Positions 7,746 to 17,101 of a stretch of 64,000 bases of DNA are shown here, piece by piece. The stretch spans positions 402,646 to 466,645 of the forward strand of contig NZ_NNBL01000001.1 in the NCBI RefSeq assembly GCF_002803065.1. Reading direction: 5' to 3'. The position numbers were made by a program, and so were the translations under genes. The notes beneath the pieces are model-generated. The model had not been told where the DNA came from. It worked only from the letters and a program-made list of their open reading frames with translations, and did not search any database. Origin of the DNA: Streptomyces sp. CB01635. Its GTDB lineage: Bacteria > Actinomycetota > Actinomycetes > Streptomycetales > Streptomycetaceae. Numbering within the stretch: position 1 is the first letter of the stretch; each line of letters starts with the position of its first letter.

Positions 7746-10700
7746 TCAGCCGCAGAGCCACTTCGCCCCGCCCCAGCTGGCGTGGTCGTTGCCGTTCCCG
7801 TCGCCACCGTCACCGACGACGAGCTCGACGTACTTGGCGCCGGAGACGTCGGCGTCCAGCTCGTACGCGCTGTCCGACGCCTTCAGGACCGGGCTCTCGG
7901 CGACCTTCCTGCCGTCCGCCAGGACACTGAACTGGACCGAGCCCGCGGTCTTCTGCGCGTCGTCGACACCCACCTGGGCGGTGAACGCCGCGCAGCCTCC
8001 GCCGAGGTAGTACTTCACGTCGGCGGGCGCGTGCGTGCCGAGGCCCTTGGGGAAGGCCGTTCCGCCGATGCTGATCGGCTGCCCGTCGCCGGAGCCGACC
8101 TCGCCGTTGGAGAGGTCCTTCTCCGGCGGTCCCCAGCCGTTGTCGGCCGACACCCAGTCCATGTCGCTCACCCAGGTGTCCTTGGTGGGCGGCGGGGCGA
8201 GCGTGTGGATCGAGATGCCGTCGGTGAGCGACTTGGTGTCGCCGCCCGCCTCGTACGACGCCTTCGTGGTGAGCGGGTGGCTCTTGTACTCGGCGTCCGC
8301 CGGCGGCGTGACGTTCCAGGTCGCCGTCGCCTTGGCGCCCGCGGCGACGGAGTCGAACGTCGTCGCGCCGGCCGCCTCGGCCTTCCAGCCCTCCGGCACG
8401 TCCAGCGTCACCTCGACGTTCTTGGCCGCGGTCGCCTCGTGGTTCGCGAACGCCGCCGTCACCTTGTTCGCGCTGCCGGGCTCCAGCGTCGCGTTGGCCG
8501 AGGTGAGACCGAGCGTGGCGCACGCGGTGCGCTCGTCGGTGGTGCCGAGGTCGGTGACGGTGAAGTTGTCGAGGACGAAGTCGGCGCCCTCGGGGGCGTT
8601 CTCCGCCTTGGTGAGTCCGGTCCACACGTCACCGCAGCCGCCGACGACCCGCTCGCTGAAGTGGCCGGTGGTGCGCTGCTGCGGCAGCGCGGTCCTGCGG
8701 GTGGTCACGCCGGTCGGCTCGCCGCCGGTGACCGTGTCGTACCCGGTGGTCCACTGGTAGGCGCCCGCGTGGCTGTTCTGGTAGTCGAACTCCACCTTGT
8801 AGGCGTGGCCCGACTCGAAGGGCACGGACGCGGGAGTGGTGCGGTAGACGAGTCCGTCGTTCTCCTCGTGCGACTTCAGGGACTCGCCGGCGCCGATCAC
8901 GTCGTCGATGAGCTTCCCGTTCCAGCCGGCCTGCGTGTACGGGGCGTGCTTCTGCGCGATGTGCGTGCGCGGGTCGTTCTCGCCGCCCGACTCGCCCTTC
9001 ACGAAGGGGCCCCAGCCCTGGTCGACGGCGTCGAAGTCGTCGTAGGCGACCGTCCCCTTCTTCGTCGCGGGGTCGTTCTCCACGATCCGTACGTCGTCGA
9101 GGCCGACCTTCGCGTCGCTGTCGCCCGCTGCCGAGATCCGCAGTGTCGCGGAGCCGTTCGCGGGAGCGGTGAAGTGGACCTTGACCCGCTGGTAGTAGGT
9201 GCCGTGCCGCTCGTCACCCGCGATGTAGTTCCTGGCCGTCGAGCGGTCCACCGTCAGCCTCTCGCCGCCGACGGCGAGGGTCGTGGGCCGCGTCTTGCCG
9301 GGCTCGACCTCGACGTTCACGGACGCGCTGTAGCGCTTGCCGGGGGTGAGGCCGGTGACGCGCTGCTCGATCGCGGCCGCCTTGCCGCCGCCGAGGGCCA
9401 CCCCGCGGTGGCCGAGGTCGTCACGGTCGCTGGTGACGGGTCCGGTCTTCTTCCAGTCCGCCAGGGTGATGTCGTTGAAGCCGGGGTCCTTGACCTTGCC
9501 GCCCTGGCCCCAGTCGGGGTCGGCCTGCTTCGGCGCCTGGTGCGGGTAGAGGACGTAGGGCTGTCCGGCGGTCGCGGTCAGCGTGATCCTGCCGTCTTCG
9601 GCGGTGACGGTGGACTGCTTGACGCGGCCGTTGTCCGTCAGCTCGTAGACAGTGAACCGGCCTGTCCCCGCGAAGGGTCGGGGCACCGTCCAGGTGCTCG
9701 TGCCGCCCTTCTTCGACCAGTGGTAGAGCTTGTCCTGTCGCTTGCTGTCCTCCGACTTCCAGGGCAACAGGTAGGAGTCGCCGTTGATCACCTTGGAGTC
9801 GCCGAGGGACACCTCGCGCTTGCCGTCGGTGACGGTGCCGCGGACGCCGCCCGTGAAGGTGACGTCGTTCTTGTCCCAGTCGGTGATGCGGTAGTGCTGG
9901 AGGAACTTCGCCGGGAGGTTGCGCTCCCAGACGTTGGCGGAGAACTCGTTCCAGTCGTTCTCGCCGGTCCATCCCTCGAAGCCGACCAGCGCGGTCTGGC
10001 CGAGCACCGGGTCGTCGTTCCAGACGTCCTTCTCGCCGTTGCGGATGAAGCGGACGATCTTCGAGTTGAGGCCTTTGTTCGTCTTGGGCCCGTAGTCGAG
10101 GTCGTTGGCCCAGTGCGACCACAGCGCCTGGCGCTCGAACTTGTTGCCGAACTCAGTGGCCATGTCCCAGCCCTGGTTCTTCAGCTCGGTCAGCGTCCGG
10201 TCCGCGATCCAGCCGTGCGTGTAGTAGACGTCGATGTAGACGAGCGACAGGTTGGGGTCGGTCTCGTCGCGCAGCTGCTGGAAGCGCCGGGCAAGGTTCC
10301 CGCTGTTGATGTCGTGGCGCTGGTCGATGTAGTAGGACTGCCCGAGCCAGTTCCAGCCGGGCTTCGACTTGTCCACCAGCTTGTCGTCGAACGCGTTCGC
10401 CTCTGCGTACGCCTCGGTGGCGTTCACGTGCACACCGAAGGTGGAGCCCCATTTCTTGCCGCCCTTGAGCAGCTTGTCGAGGTCCTTGAGGCCGCCGGCG
10501 CGCTTGTTGATGTTGCCGCCGTAGTCGGGGTGCGCGGAGTCGTGCCCCTCGGACGCGTACCCCTTGAGGATGCTCAGCTGGCCGAGCCCGTCCGTCGAGA
10601 GCGAGATCCGCTTCACGTCGTCGAGCGTGCGCAGGAAGGGGTGCGTGGCCTGGCTGGCGAAGTTGTACGGGATATGGGTGATCACCCGGTCCGGGGTCTT

Positions 10701-11636
10701 GTCGCCGCCCTTGACCTTGACGCCGATGTCGTGGAAGGCGACGGCGCCGTCCTGCCAGTCCACCGTCTTGTCGCCGTTGGCGTCGGGCGTCACGACGACC
10801 TTCGCCCAGGGCAGTTCCTTCTCCGGGGCGGGCGCGCCGTCACCGCGGTAGGTCCACTGCCCCGACCAGACGCCGACGCGGACACTGCCGTCGGCGCCCT
10901 TGCGGGCCTGGTGCCAGAAGCGGGCGTTGTCGCCGTTGGTGGCTCCGGCGGGCTTGTCGTACGTCGAGTTGGACTCGACCGCCGCGGCGAGCGAGCCGGT
11001 GTTCACGATCGCGTACGAGGCGCCGACCGGGGACGCGTCGGGCGCGGTGGACGCCGTGACCTTGCCGAACACGTCGGCGGTGCGGGTCGAGTCGGTGTCG
11101 AGGCGGGTGAACGCGGTCTCGGCGCCGGTGTCCGTGGAGCCCACCGAGATCAGGTCGTGGCCCGGTATGTCGAGCGTGCCGAGCCGGAACGTCTCGGTGT
11201 CGCGCACGGCGGTGACCTTGAAGGTGGTGGCCCGGCCCGCTACGTCGAGCACCGTGTCGATCTCGACGCCGGGCAGATCGGGGAAGACCAGCGTGTACGC
11301 GGCCCGGTGGGCGGTGACCTTCGGCGCAGCCTTGAGGCCCACCTTGTACGCCTTGCCGTTGAGCGTGACCTCGGTGACCGGGCTCGTACTGCCGAGCAGC
11401 CGCGCCCCGCTCGCCCGGTCGGTGTAGGAGAGGACGCGCGGGAAGTCCTTCGCGACGCTCACGGACAGGGCGCCGGACGTGATCGCCACGCCGTCCCCGG
11501 CCGCGTCGGCGTCGGCGTCGGCGGAGGAAGCGTGGGCGGAGTCGGCGAGGGCCGGGACGGCGCCACCCGCCAGGGTCAGCGCGAGGGCAACACCGACGGC
11601 GCCCGAGAGGCGGCGTCTGCCTGGGGATCTGGACAT
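7746..11636 (-). CDS. Secreted GH101 endo-alpha-N-acetylgalactosaminidase-like glycosidase
   Basis: A 1296-residue multidomain exported glycosidase. A Sec signal (residues 1-33, cut near VPALA) precedes a beta-sandwich (about 40-280), the GH101 barrel (about 300-600) and C-terminal binding modules: a NEW3 domain (about 1040-1120) and an NPCBM module (about 1155-1296, TWVSDMDW... KGLGTHAPADVKYYLGGGC). Likely nucleophile is D469 in VYIDVYY and acid/base E495 in MATEFG; their spacing is about seven residues shorter than in the bifidobacterial enzyme as I recall it. GH101 enzymes release the O-linked Gal-GalNAc disaccharide from mucin-type glycoproteins. ATG 11636 has AGGGAGA upstream; an in-frame GTG at 11669 is less likely. 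It is divergent from a sugar importer that could take up the product. Confidence 0.85.
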   Translation of the reverse strand: MSRSPGRRRLSGAVGVALALTLAGGAVPALADSAHASSADADADAAGDGVAITSGALSVSVAKDFPRVLSYTDRASGARLLGSTSPVTEVTLNGKAYKVGLKAAPKVTAHRAAYTLVFPDLPGVEIDTVLDVAGRATTFKVTAVRDTETFRLGTLDIPGHDLISVGSTDTGAETAFTRLDTDSTRTADVFGKVTASTAPDASPVGASYAIVNTGSLAAAVESNSTYDKPAGATNGDNARFWHQARKGADGSVRVGVWSGQWTYRGDGAPAPEKELPWAKVVVTPDANGDKTVDWQDGAVAFHDIGVKVKGGDKTPDRVITHIPYNFASQATHPFLRTLDDVKRISLSTDGLGQLSILKGYASEGHDSAHPDYGGNINKRAGGLKDLDKLLKGGKKWGSTFGVHVNATEAYAEANAFDDKLVDKSKPGWNWLGQSYYIDQRHDINSGNLARRFQQLRDETDPNLSLVYIDVYYTHGWIADRTLTELKNQGWDMATEFGNKFERQALWSHWANDLDYGPKTNKGLNSKIVRFIRNGEKDVWNDDPVLGQTALVGFEGWTGENDWNEFSANVWERNLPAKFLQHYRITDWDKNDVTFTGGVRGTVTDGKREVSLGDSKVINGDSYLLPWKSEDSKRQDKLYHWSKKGGTSTWTVPRPFAGTGRFTVYELTDNGRVKQSTVTAEDGRITLTATAGQPYVLYPHQAPKQADPDWGQGGKVKDPGFNDITLADWKKTGPVTSDRDDLGHRGVALGGGKAAAIEQRVTGLTPGKRYSASVNVEVEPGKTRPTTLAVGGERLTVDRSTARNYIAGDERHGTYYQRVKVHFTAPANGSATLRISAAGDSDAKVGLDDVRIVENDPATKKGTVAYDDFDAVDQGWGPFVKGESGGENDPRTHIAQKHAPYTQAGWNGKLIDDVIGAGESLKSHEENDGLVYRTTPASVPFESGHAYKVEFDYQNSHAGAYQWTTGYDTVTGGEPTGVTTRRTALPQQRTTGHFSERVVGGCGDVWTGLTKAENAPEGADFVLDNFTVTDLGTTDERTACATLGLTSANATLEPGSANKVTAAFANHEATAAKNVEVTLDVPEGWKAEAAGATTFDSVAAGAKATATWNVTPPADAEYKSHPLTTKASYEAGGDTKSLTDGISIHTLAPPPTKDTWVSDMDWVSADNGWGPPEKDLSNGEVGSGDGQPISIGGTAFPKGLGTHAPADVKYYLGGGCAAFTAQVGVDDAQKTAGSVQFSVLADGRKVAESPVLKASDSAYELDADVSGAKYVELVVGDGGDGNGNDHASWGGAKWLCG

Positions 11637-11975
11637 ATGTCTCCCTGCTGCGACGGTGCGAACACGCACTGTCTAGTGGGCGATCCAGGGCCCTAGGAAG
11701 CAATTTCCACCAAAGTCCAAACATCAGCGGTCGTTAGTCCAAACACAGAAGGGCAGCTTCGCCCAGGTCGGGGGCGGTGCGTGCGACTGCGGTGGCCGTG
11801 TTCGTTGCCTGCGCGTTTCATGCGTGAAGCTGCAAGATCTAAATAGTTACCAATCAAGTCTTGTCATCTGTCGGCAGGCTGACGCAAGATTCCGGTACCT
11901 CGCGCGCCGGGCCGCAGCCCCCGCGAGGGCCCTGTGAAACCAACCCTCGCTCGCCACTCGACGCAGGAGGTGAAT
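11637..11975. other. Divergent promoter region of the glycan locus (339 bp)
   Basis: This non-coding stretch separates the GH101 gene from the importer operon. It holds two direct AGTCCAAACA repeats (11714 and 11736), a TTCA-N4-TGAA inverted repeat (11817-11828) preceded by CGCGT that resembles the TTGAAA-CGCG motif of the DUF3472 promoters, and an imperfect palindrome CACTGTCTAGTG near 11667. The AGGAGG ribosome site of the importer is at 11965-11970. Confidence 0.6.
11714..11745. promoter_or_regulatory. Candidate operator: direct repeat AGTCCAAACA, 22-bp period
   Basis: Identical 10-mers start at 11714 and 11736, two helical turns apart, 80-110 bp upstream of the GH101 start and about 230 bp upstream of the importer. 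Direct repeats at this spacing suit a DeoR-type repressor, and the DeoR gene lies in the same locus. Confidence 0.5.
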
Positions 11976-13025
11976 GTGTCGGCCGCTGCGTCCGCATCGC
12001 CCACGCCCACATCGCAAAACCCGCCCGACCTAACGCACGAGGCACCCGGAACGTCGGGCAGGAAGAAGGCGTCCGGCACGAAGGGGACGCCGGGCAGGAA
12101 GGGGCGCAAGCCCGCCGACCGGCGGAGCCTGCGGGAGCGGCTGAGGCAGGACCGCACCCTGCTCCTGCTGTGCGTGCCGGGCATCCTCTACTTCGCGGTG
12201 TTCTTCTATCTGCCGCTCGCGGGCAACAGCATCGCCTTCCAGGACTACCAGCCCTACCTCGGCTTCAAGGGCAGTCCGCTGGTCGGCTGGGACAACTTCA
12301 AGGCCCTGCTCGAGCAGCCGGAGTTCTGGACGGCCGTCTGGAACACGCTGAAGATCAGCGCCGTCCAGCTGATCCTCTACTTCCCCGCGCCGATCGCCCT
12401 CGCGCTCTTCCTCAACTCGCTGATCAGCAACAAGACCCGCCGCCTCATGCAGACGGTCGTCTACCTGCCGCACTTCCTGTCGTGGGTCGTCGTCGTCGGC
12501 ATGTTCCAGCAGGTCTTCGGCGGCGCGGGCACGATCACGAGTTACCTGAACGAACACGGCGTGCACGTCGGCAACATCATGAACAACCCCGACACGTTCA
12601 TCTACCTGATCACCTCCCAGAGCGTCTGGAAGGACGCCGGCTGGGGTGCGATCATCTTCCTCGCCGCGATGGCCTCCATCGACACCTCGCTCTACGAGTC
12701 GGCGGCGATGGACGGGGCGGGCTGGCTGCGCCGCATGTGGCACATCACGCTGCCCGGCATCAGGCCCGTGATGATCATGCTGCTCATCCTGCGCCTCGGC
12801 GACATCCTGTCGGTCGGCTTCGAGCAGATCCTCCTCCAGCGCGACATGGTCGGCCGGGACGCCTCCGAAGTCCTCGACACCTACGTCTACTTCCACGGCG
12901 TCGTCGACGGCGACTGGGGCATGTCCACCGCCGCCGGCCTGATGAAGGGCGTCATCGGCTTCGTCATGATCGTCCTCGCCAACAAGTTCGCGCACCGCCT
13001 CGGCGAGCAGGGGGTCTACCAGTGA
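11976..13025 (+). CDS. Sugar ABC transporter permease (LplB-type)
   Basis: A 349-residue inner-membrane permease with about six spans after a roughly 65-residue hydrophilic N-terminus rich in Lys, Gly and Pro. The EAA-loop ESAAMDGAGWLRRMWHITLPG contacts the ATPase. GTG 11976 is chosen because AGGAGG sits five bases upstream; GTG 11934 is possible. It forms a CUT1-like importer with the next two genes. No ATPase gene is present, so a shared ATPase such as MsiK, which serves many Streptomyces sugar importers, presumably energises it. Confidence 0.9.
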   Translation: MSAAASASPTPTSQNPPDLTHEAPGTSGRKKASGTKGTPGRKGRKPADRRSLRERLRQDRTLLLLCVPGILYFAVFFYLPLAGNSIAFQDYQPYLGFKGSPLVGWDNFKALLEQPEFWTAVWNTLKISAVQLILYFPAPIALALFLNSLISNKTRRLMQTVVYLPHFLSWVVVVGMFQQVFGGAGTITSYLNEHGVHVGNIMNNPDTFIYLITSQSVWKDAGWGAIIFLAAMASIDTSLYESAAMDGAGWLRRMWHITLPGIRPVMIMLLILRLGDILSVGFEQILLQRDMVGRDASEVLDTYVYFHGVVDGDWGMSTAAGLMKGVIGFVMIVLANKFAHRLGEQGVYQ

Positions 13026-14002
13026 GCACCGCGCCCATATCCACCACCCTGCGGCCTGAGAGCCAGGAGAGCCAGGAGAGCCGAAAAGGCCGCACCGGGA
13101 GCAGGAAGCGCCGCGGCTCCGCCGAGCGCCCCGCCTGGATGGAGCAGCCCAACCCGGCCGCCCAGACGCTGAAGTTCGTCGTCATCGTCGCGATGATCGT
13201 GGCGGTCGGCTACCCGTTCCTGCTCGCGATCGGCACCAGTCTCTCCTCCAAGGCCGAACTCGCCGCGAACGGCGGCTATGTGCTGTTCCCGTCGCACCCC
13301 ACGCTCGAGGCGTACCGGGTTGTCCTGTCCGGCGGCGTCATCACCCGCGCCGCCGTCGTGAGCGTCGGGATCACCGTCGTCGGCACGGCGCTCAGCCTGC
13401 TCTGCACGATCGCGCTCGCCTACGGCCTCTCCCGGCCGCGGACCTTCGCGGGCAAGCCGCTGCTCCTGATCGTCGTCGGCACGTTCCTGTTCACCCCGGG
13501 CATCATCCCCAACTACCTGGTGGTGCAGGAGCTGGGACTGCTCGACACCTACGGGGCGATGATCGCGCCGATCCTGCTCAACGCGTTCAACATCATCGTG
13601 GTCCGGGCGTTCTTCCAGGGCATCCCCGACGAGCTGCACGAGGCGGCCCGCCTCGACGGCGCCGGTGAACTCACCATCCTGTGCCGGATCGTGCTCCCCC
13701 TGTCGAAGGCCGTCATCGCCGTGGTCGGCATGTTCTACGCGGTGACGTACTGGAACAGCTTCTTCAACGCGATGCTCTACATCAACGACCCGGACAAGCT
13801 GCCGCTCCAGGTGGTGCTGCGCAGCTACGTCCTCCAGGGCGACACGTTCAACGCGAAGGCCCTCGGCGTGAGCGTGCTGCCCGCCAGCACCGCCCTGTCG
13901 ATGGCCGTGCTCATCCTCGCGGTCCTGCCGATCATCGCGGTCTACCCGTTCCTCCAGAAGTACTTCGTCAAGGGCGTTCTCACCGGCGCCATCAAGGCCT
14001 GA
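13022..14002 (+). CDS. Sugar ABC transporter permease (YtcP/MalG-type)
   Basis: A 326-residue permease with about six spans and the EAA motif EAARLDGAGELTILCRIVLPLSK. GTG 13022 overlaps the upstream stop by four bases (GTGA), a sign of tight coupling. The N-terminal 45 residues are hydrophilic with a repeated SQES element, like the hydrophilic leader of its partner. It forms the second half of the importer channel. Confidence 0.9.
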   Translation: MSTAPISTTLRPESQESQESRKGRTGSRKRRGSAERPAWMEQPNPAAQTLKFVVIVAMIVAVGYPFLLAIGTSLSSKAELAANGGYVLFPSHPTLEAYRVVLSGGVITRAAVVSVGITVVGTALSLLCTIALAYGLSRPRTFAGKPLLLIVVGTFLFTPGIIPNYLVVQELGLLDTYGAMIAPILLNAFNIIVVRAFFQGIPDELHEAARLDGAGELTILCRIVLPLSKAVIAVVGMFYAVTYWNSFFNAMLYINDPDKLPLQVVLRSYVLQGDTFNAKALGVSVLPASTALSMAVLILAVLPIIAVYPFLQKYFVKGVLTGAIKA

Positions 14003-14041
14003 GCCACCACCCTCAACCGCTCCTCGCCCCTTAGGAGAGTC

Positions 14042-15691
14042 ATGTCCAGAGACTTCAACCGCCGCGGGTTCCTCGGTGCCGCGACCGTCGCCGGCCTCAC
14101 CGTCGCCGGTGCCGGTTCCCTCACGGCCTGTGGTTCCGGTGCGGCCTCGGGTGGTGGCGGCGCCAAGGCGTCGGCCAAGCTGAAGCTGCCGACGTACGTC
14201 CCCGCAAACGTCGCGGCCCCCGACCTGCCGGGCAACGCGGCGGGCCTCGACCCGGCGTACCTGCGCTACCCCAAGAACCTGACCCGCAGCGTCACCAAGA
14301 AGCCGGGTGACGGCAAGCCGGTCACGGCCCTGACCGAGACCTTCACGACCGCGGCCCCCGCGATGAACCGCAACCAGTACTGGCAGGAGCTGAACAAGCG
14401 CCTGGGTTCCGAGCTGAAGATGACGATCGTCAACGGTCTCGGCGCCGACGACGTCTACCGCGCGAAGTTCAACGCCACCATCGCCGGCGGCGACATGCCC
14501 GACCTCATGTGGTTCCCGCCGAACCAGGGCCTCAAGAACGTCCCCGCGCTCCTCGAGGCGAAGTTCCACGACCTCACCGAGTACCTGTCCGGTGACGCGG
14601 TCAAGAAGTACCCGAACCTCGCCAACATCCCCGAGTTCGCCTGGAAGACGGCCGTCTTCAACGGCAAGATCTGGGGCATGGCGGTCCCGTACGGCCGCAT
14701 GGGCCAGGTCTACGTCGCGAACGAGGACTTCTGGAAGCCGGTCGGCGGCGTCCAGTTCGACAGCGCCCAGGACTTCTTCGACAAGGCGAAGGAACTCCTC
14801 GACGTCAAGCGCAAGAAGTACGTCCTCGAACCGGCGTACGTGAACCACATCCTGCAGTTCGCCTACTGGCACGGCGCGCCCAACGGCTGGCGCAACGAGG
14901 GCGGGAAGCTCACCCACTACTTCGAGACCGACGAGTTCCACGCCGGCCTGGAGTTCGCCCTCAAGTGCCAGAAGGCACAGCTGTTCTGGCCGGACCCGAA
15001 CCTGCCGACGACCCTGGAGAAGATGGAGGGCGGGTTCCTCGGGCTGCACGTCCAGTCCTTCCCCGGCTTCCTCAGCGACAGCAACCAGTACGACTGGCCG
15101 GAGAAGGTCGTCGTCCCGTTCGCCGCGGAGAAGGGCCTGACCCCCACCTGGGGCTACGGCTACGGCTCGGTCGGCTTCACGGCCATCAACAAGGCCGTGA
15201 GCAAGGACCGTATCGACACGCTGCTCCAGGTCATGAACTACCTCAGCGCCCCCTTCGGCACCGAGGAGCGGCTCTTCCTGGACAACGGCATCGAGGGCAC
15301 GCACCACACCCGCTCCAAGGACGGTGACGTGCTCCTCAACAAGAAGGGCAACGCCGAGGTCATCACCACCCGGCAGGCCATCAACTTCTTCGGCAACGCC
15401 CCCGAGACGCTGTACCTCCCGGGCAAGCCCGACATCACCCGCGGCATCCACGGGGCCCAGGTCGAGCTGATGAAGCTCGCGCAGGTCAACCCGCAGACGG
15501 GCTTCTTCTCGGACACCTACGCCAACAAGGGCGCGTCCTCCACCGACACCGTGTACCAGGCCGTCAAGGACATCGTCGCCGGCCGCACCCCGCTCTCCTC
15601 CTTCAAGAAGGACATCCTGCCGACCTGGCAGCGTGAGGCGGGCAACGCGATGCGCGACGAGTTCGAGAAGGCCATCGCCGACGCCAAGTAA
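14042..15691 (+). CDS. Extracellular sugar-binding lipoprotein of the importer
   Basis: A 549-residue solute-binding protein. The N-terminus has a twin-arginine motif (NRRGFLGA), a hydrophobic stretch and a lipobox LTAC, so it should be Tat-exported and lipid-anchored. Its size and paired LplB/YtcP permeases resemble systems for oligosaccharides rather than monosaccharides, which fits uptake of glycan fragments released by the adjacent GH101. AGGAGAG precedes ATG 14042. The gene follows the permeases by 39 bp in the same operon. Confidence 0.9.
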   Translation: MSRDFNRRGFLGAATVAGLTVAGAGSLTACGSGAASGGGGAKASAKLKLPTYVPANVAAPDLPGNAAGLDPAYLRYPKNLTRSVTKKPGDGKPVTALTETFTTAAPAMNRNQYWQELNKRLGSELKMTIVNGLGADDVYRAKFNATIAGGDMPDLMWFPPNQGLKNVPALLEAKFHDLTEYLSGDAVKKYPNLANIPEFAWKTAVFNGKIWGMAVPYGRMGQVYVANEDFWKPVGGVQFDSAQDFFDKAKELLDVKRKKYVLEPAYVNHILQFAYWHGAPNGWRNEGGKLTHYFETDEFHAGLEFALKCQKAQLFWPDPNLPTTLEKMEGGFLGLHVQSFPGFLSDSNQYDWPEKVVVPFAAEKGLTPTWGYGYGSVGFTAINKAVSKDRIDTLLQVMNYLSAPFGTEERLFLDNGIEGTHHTRSKDGDVLLNKKGNAEVITTRQAINFFGNAPETLYLPGKPDITRGIHGAQVELMKLAQVNPQTGFFSDTYANKGASSTDTVYQAVKDIVAGRTPLSSFKKDILPTWQREAGNAMRDEFEKAIADAK

Positions 15692-15758
15692 CACCGGCCC
15701 GGCCCCCGTTCCACCCTGCACCACTTAGCGTCTCGCACACAGAACAGGACACCCGCAC

Positions 15759-16946
15759 GTGGAAGACCTGCGCATCGGAGTCATCGGGCTCGGACTGCGA
15801 CGGAACCTGGCGACCGCCGCGCACCGACCCGGCAAGGGATCGGTCGTGGCGGCGGTGGCCGACCTCGACCCGCAGATCCGGGCGAAGGTACCGGAGCTGT
15901 ACGAGGGCGCGGTCGCCGTCGACGACCACCGAAGGCTCCTCGAAGACCCCTCGATCGACGCCGTCATCGTCGCCACTCCCGACGACACCCATGAAGCCAT
16001 CGCCTGCGAGGCGCTCGAAGCGGGCAAGCCGGCGTACGTCGAGAAGCCGCTGGGCATCTCGGTCGAGCAGTGCGACACCATCCTGCGCACCGCGTACAAG
16101 ACCGGCACCCGTCTCTACGTCGGCCACAACATGCGCCACATGGGCGTCGTGCGCCTCATGCGCGACATCATCGCGCGCGGCGACATCGGCGAGGTGAAGA
16201 CCGTGTGGGTACGGCACTTCGTCTCGTACGGCGGCGACTACTACTTCAAGGACTGGCACGCCGACCGCACCCGCACCACGGGCCTCCTCCTCCAGAAGGC
16301 CGCCCACGACCTCGACGTGGTGCACTGGCTGGCCGGCGGCTACACCAAGCGCGTCAACGCCCTCGGCGACCTCATGGTCTACGGGGACCTGCCGCGCCGC
16401 GAGCCGGACACCCCGCGCCCCGACGGCTGGCTGAAGGAGTTCGACTGGCCGCCGACGGAGCGCCACGACCTGCACCACGTCGTGGACGTCGAGGACGTGT
16501 CGGTGATGAACATGCAGCTGGACAACGGCGTCATCGCCGCCTACCAGCAGTGCCACTTCAGCCCCGACTACTTCCGCAACTACACGGTCATCGGCACCGA
16601 GGGCCGCCTCGAGAACTTCGGGGACAGCCCCGGCGACGAGGTCCGGGTCTGGAACACGGGCCCGACCGGCTACCGCAAGGACGCCGACATCGTGTACCGC
16701 GTGCCCGAGGCGAAGGGCTCGCACGGCGGCGCCGACGAGCGCATCATCGGCGAGTTCTGCCGCTTCGTGCGCGAGGGCGGCGTCACCGACACGTCGCCCG
16801 TCGCGGCCCGGATGAGCGTCGCCGCGGGCGCGCTCGCCACCCGCTCGCTGCGCGAGGGGGGCATGCCGTACGACGTCCCGGAGCTCGAACCGGAGCTCCT
16901 CGCCTACTTCGACGGCGGGCAGCTGACGCGCGGAGCCGGGGAGTAG
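15759..16946 (+). CDS. Gfo/Idh/MocA family oxidoreductase
   Basis: A 395-residue NAD(P)-dependent oxidoreductase with N-terminal Rossmann motif GVIGLGLRRN, conserved VEKPLG (the EKP lysine), GHNMRHM, and KAAHDLDVVHWL holding the probable catalytic Lys/Asp/His. The family oxidises sugars, inositols or hydrolyses glycosides through a redox cycle. It lies 67 bp after the binding-protein gene in the same direction, so it probably processes the imported sugar. The GTG start has only a weak ribosome site (CAGGAC), leaving the exact start open by a few codons. Confidence 0.88.
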   Translation: MEDLRIGVIGLGLRRNLATAAHRPGKGSVVAAVADLDPQIRAKVPELYEGAVAVDDHRRLLEDPSIDAVIVATPDDTHEAIACEALEAGKPAYVEKPLGISVEQCDTILRTAYKTGTRLYVGHNMRHMGVVRLMRDIIARGDIGEVKTVWVRHFVSYGGDYYFKDWHADRTRTTGLLLQKAAHDLDVVHWLAGGYTKRVNALGDLMVYGDLPRREPDTPRPDGWLKEFDWPPTERHDLHHVVDVEDVSVMNMQLDNGVIAAYQQCHFSPDYFRNYTVIGTEGRLENFGDSPGDEVRVWNTGPTGYRKDADIVYRVPEAKGSHGGADERIIGEFCRFVREGGVTDTSPVAARMSVAAGALATRSLREGGMPYDVPELEPELLAYFDGGQLTRGAGE

Positions 16947-17020
16947 CAGCCACAGCGCAGGCGTGGGCGGGCCCGTCGGAGAGGGCGGGCCTGTCCACGC
17001 CTGCGTGCGCACACAGACGG

Positions 17021-17057
17021 TCACGTGTAGGTGCGCGGATGATCACGTCTGGATGCG
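17021..17057 (+). promoter_or_regulatory. Candidate DeoR autoregulatory operator (direct repeat, 22-bp period)
   Basis: TCACGTGTAGGTGCG (17021-17035) and TCACGTCTGGATGCG (17043-17057) match at 12 of 15 positions and are 22 bp apart, the same period as the repeat in the GH101/importer promoter. They lie 45-80 bp before the DeoR start. Confidence 0.45.
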
Positions 17058-17101
17058 GAGAACGGCGCGGGTTACGCTACGCGCGTCGCGAGGAGGAACA
17101 A

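Noticed and set aside
7716..11696. Long open frame on the + strand (over 1300 codons) opposite the GH101 gene
   Set aside because: It is the antisense shadow of a high-GC gene. The minus strand has signal peptide, domain motifs and a ribosome site, while the + frame has Val/Arg/Gly-rich low-complexity content and no motif.
13016..15724. About 900-codon open frame on the - strand across the importer genes
   Set aside because: It is antisense to two permeases and the binding protein, rich in Glu/Val/Gly/Arg without domains, a typical GC-bias shadow.
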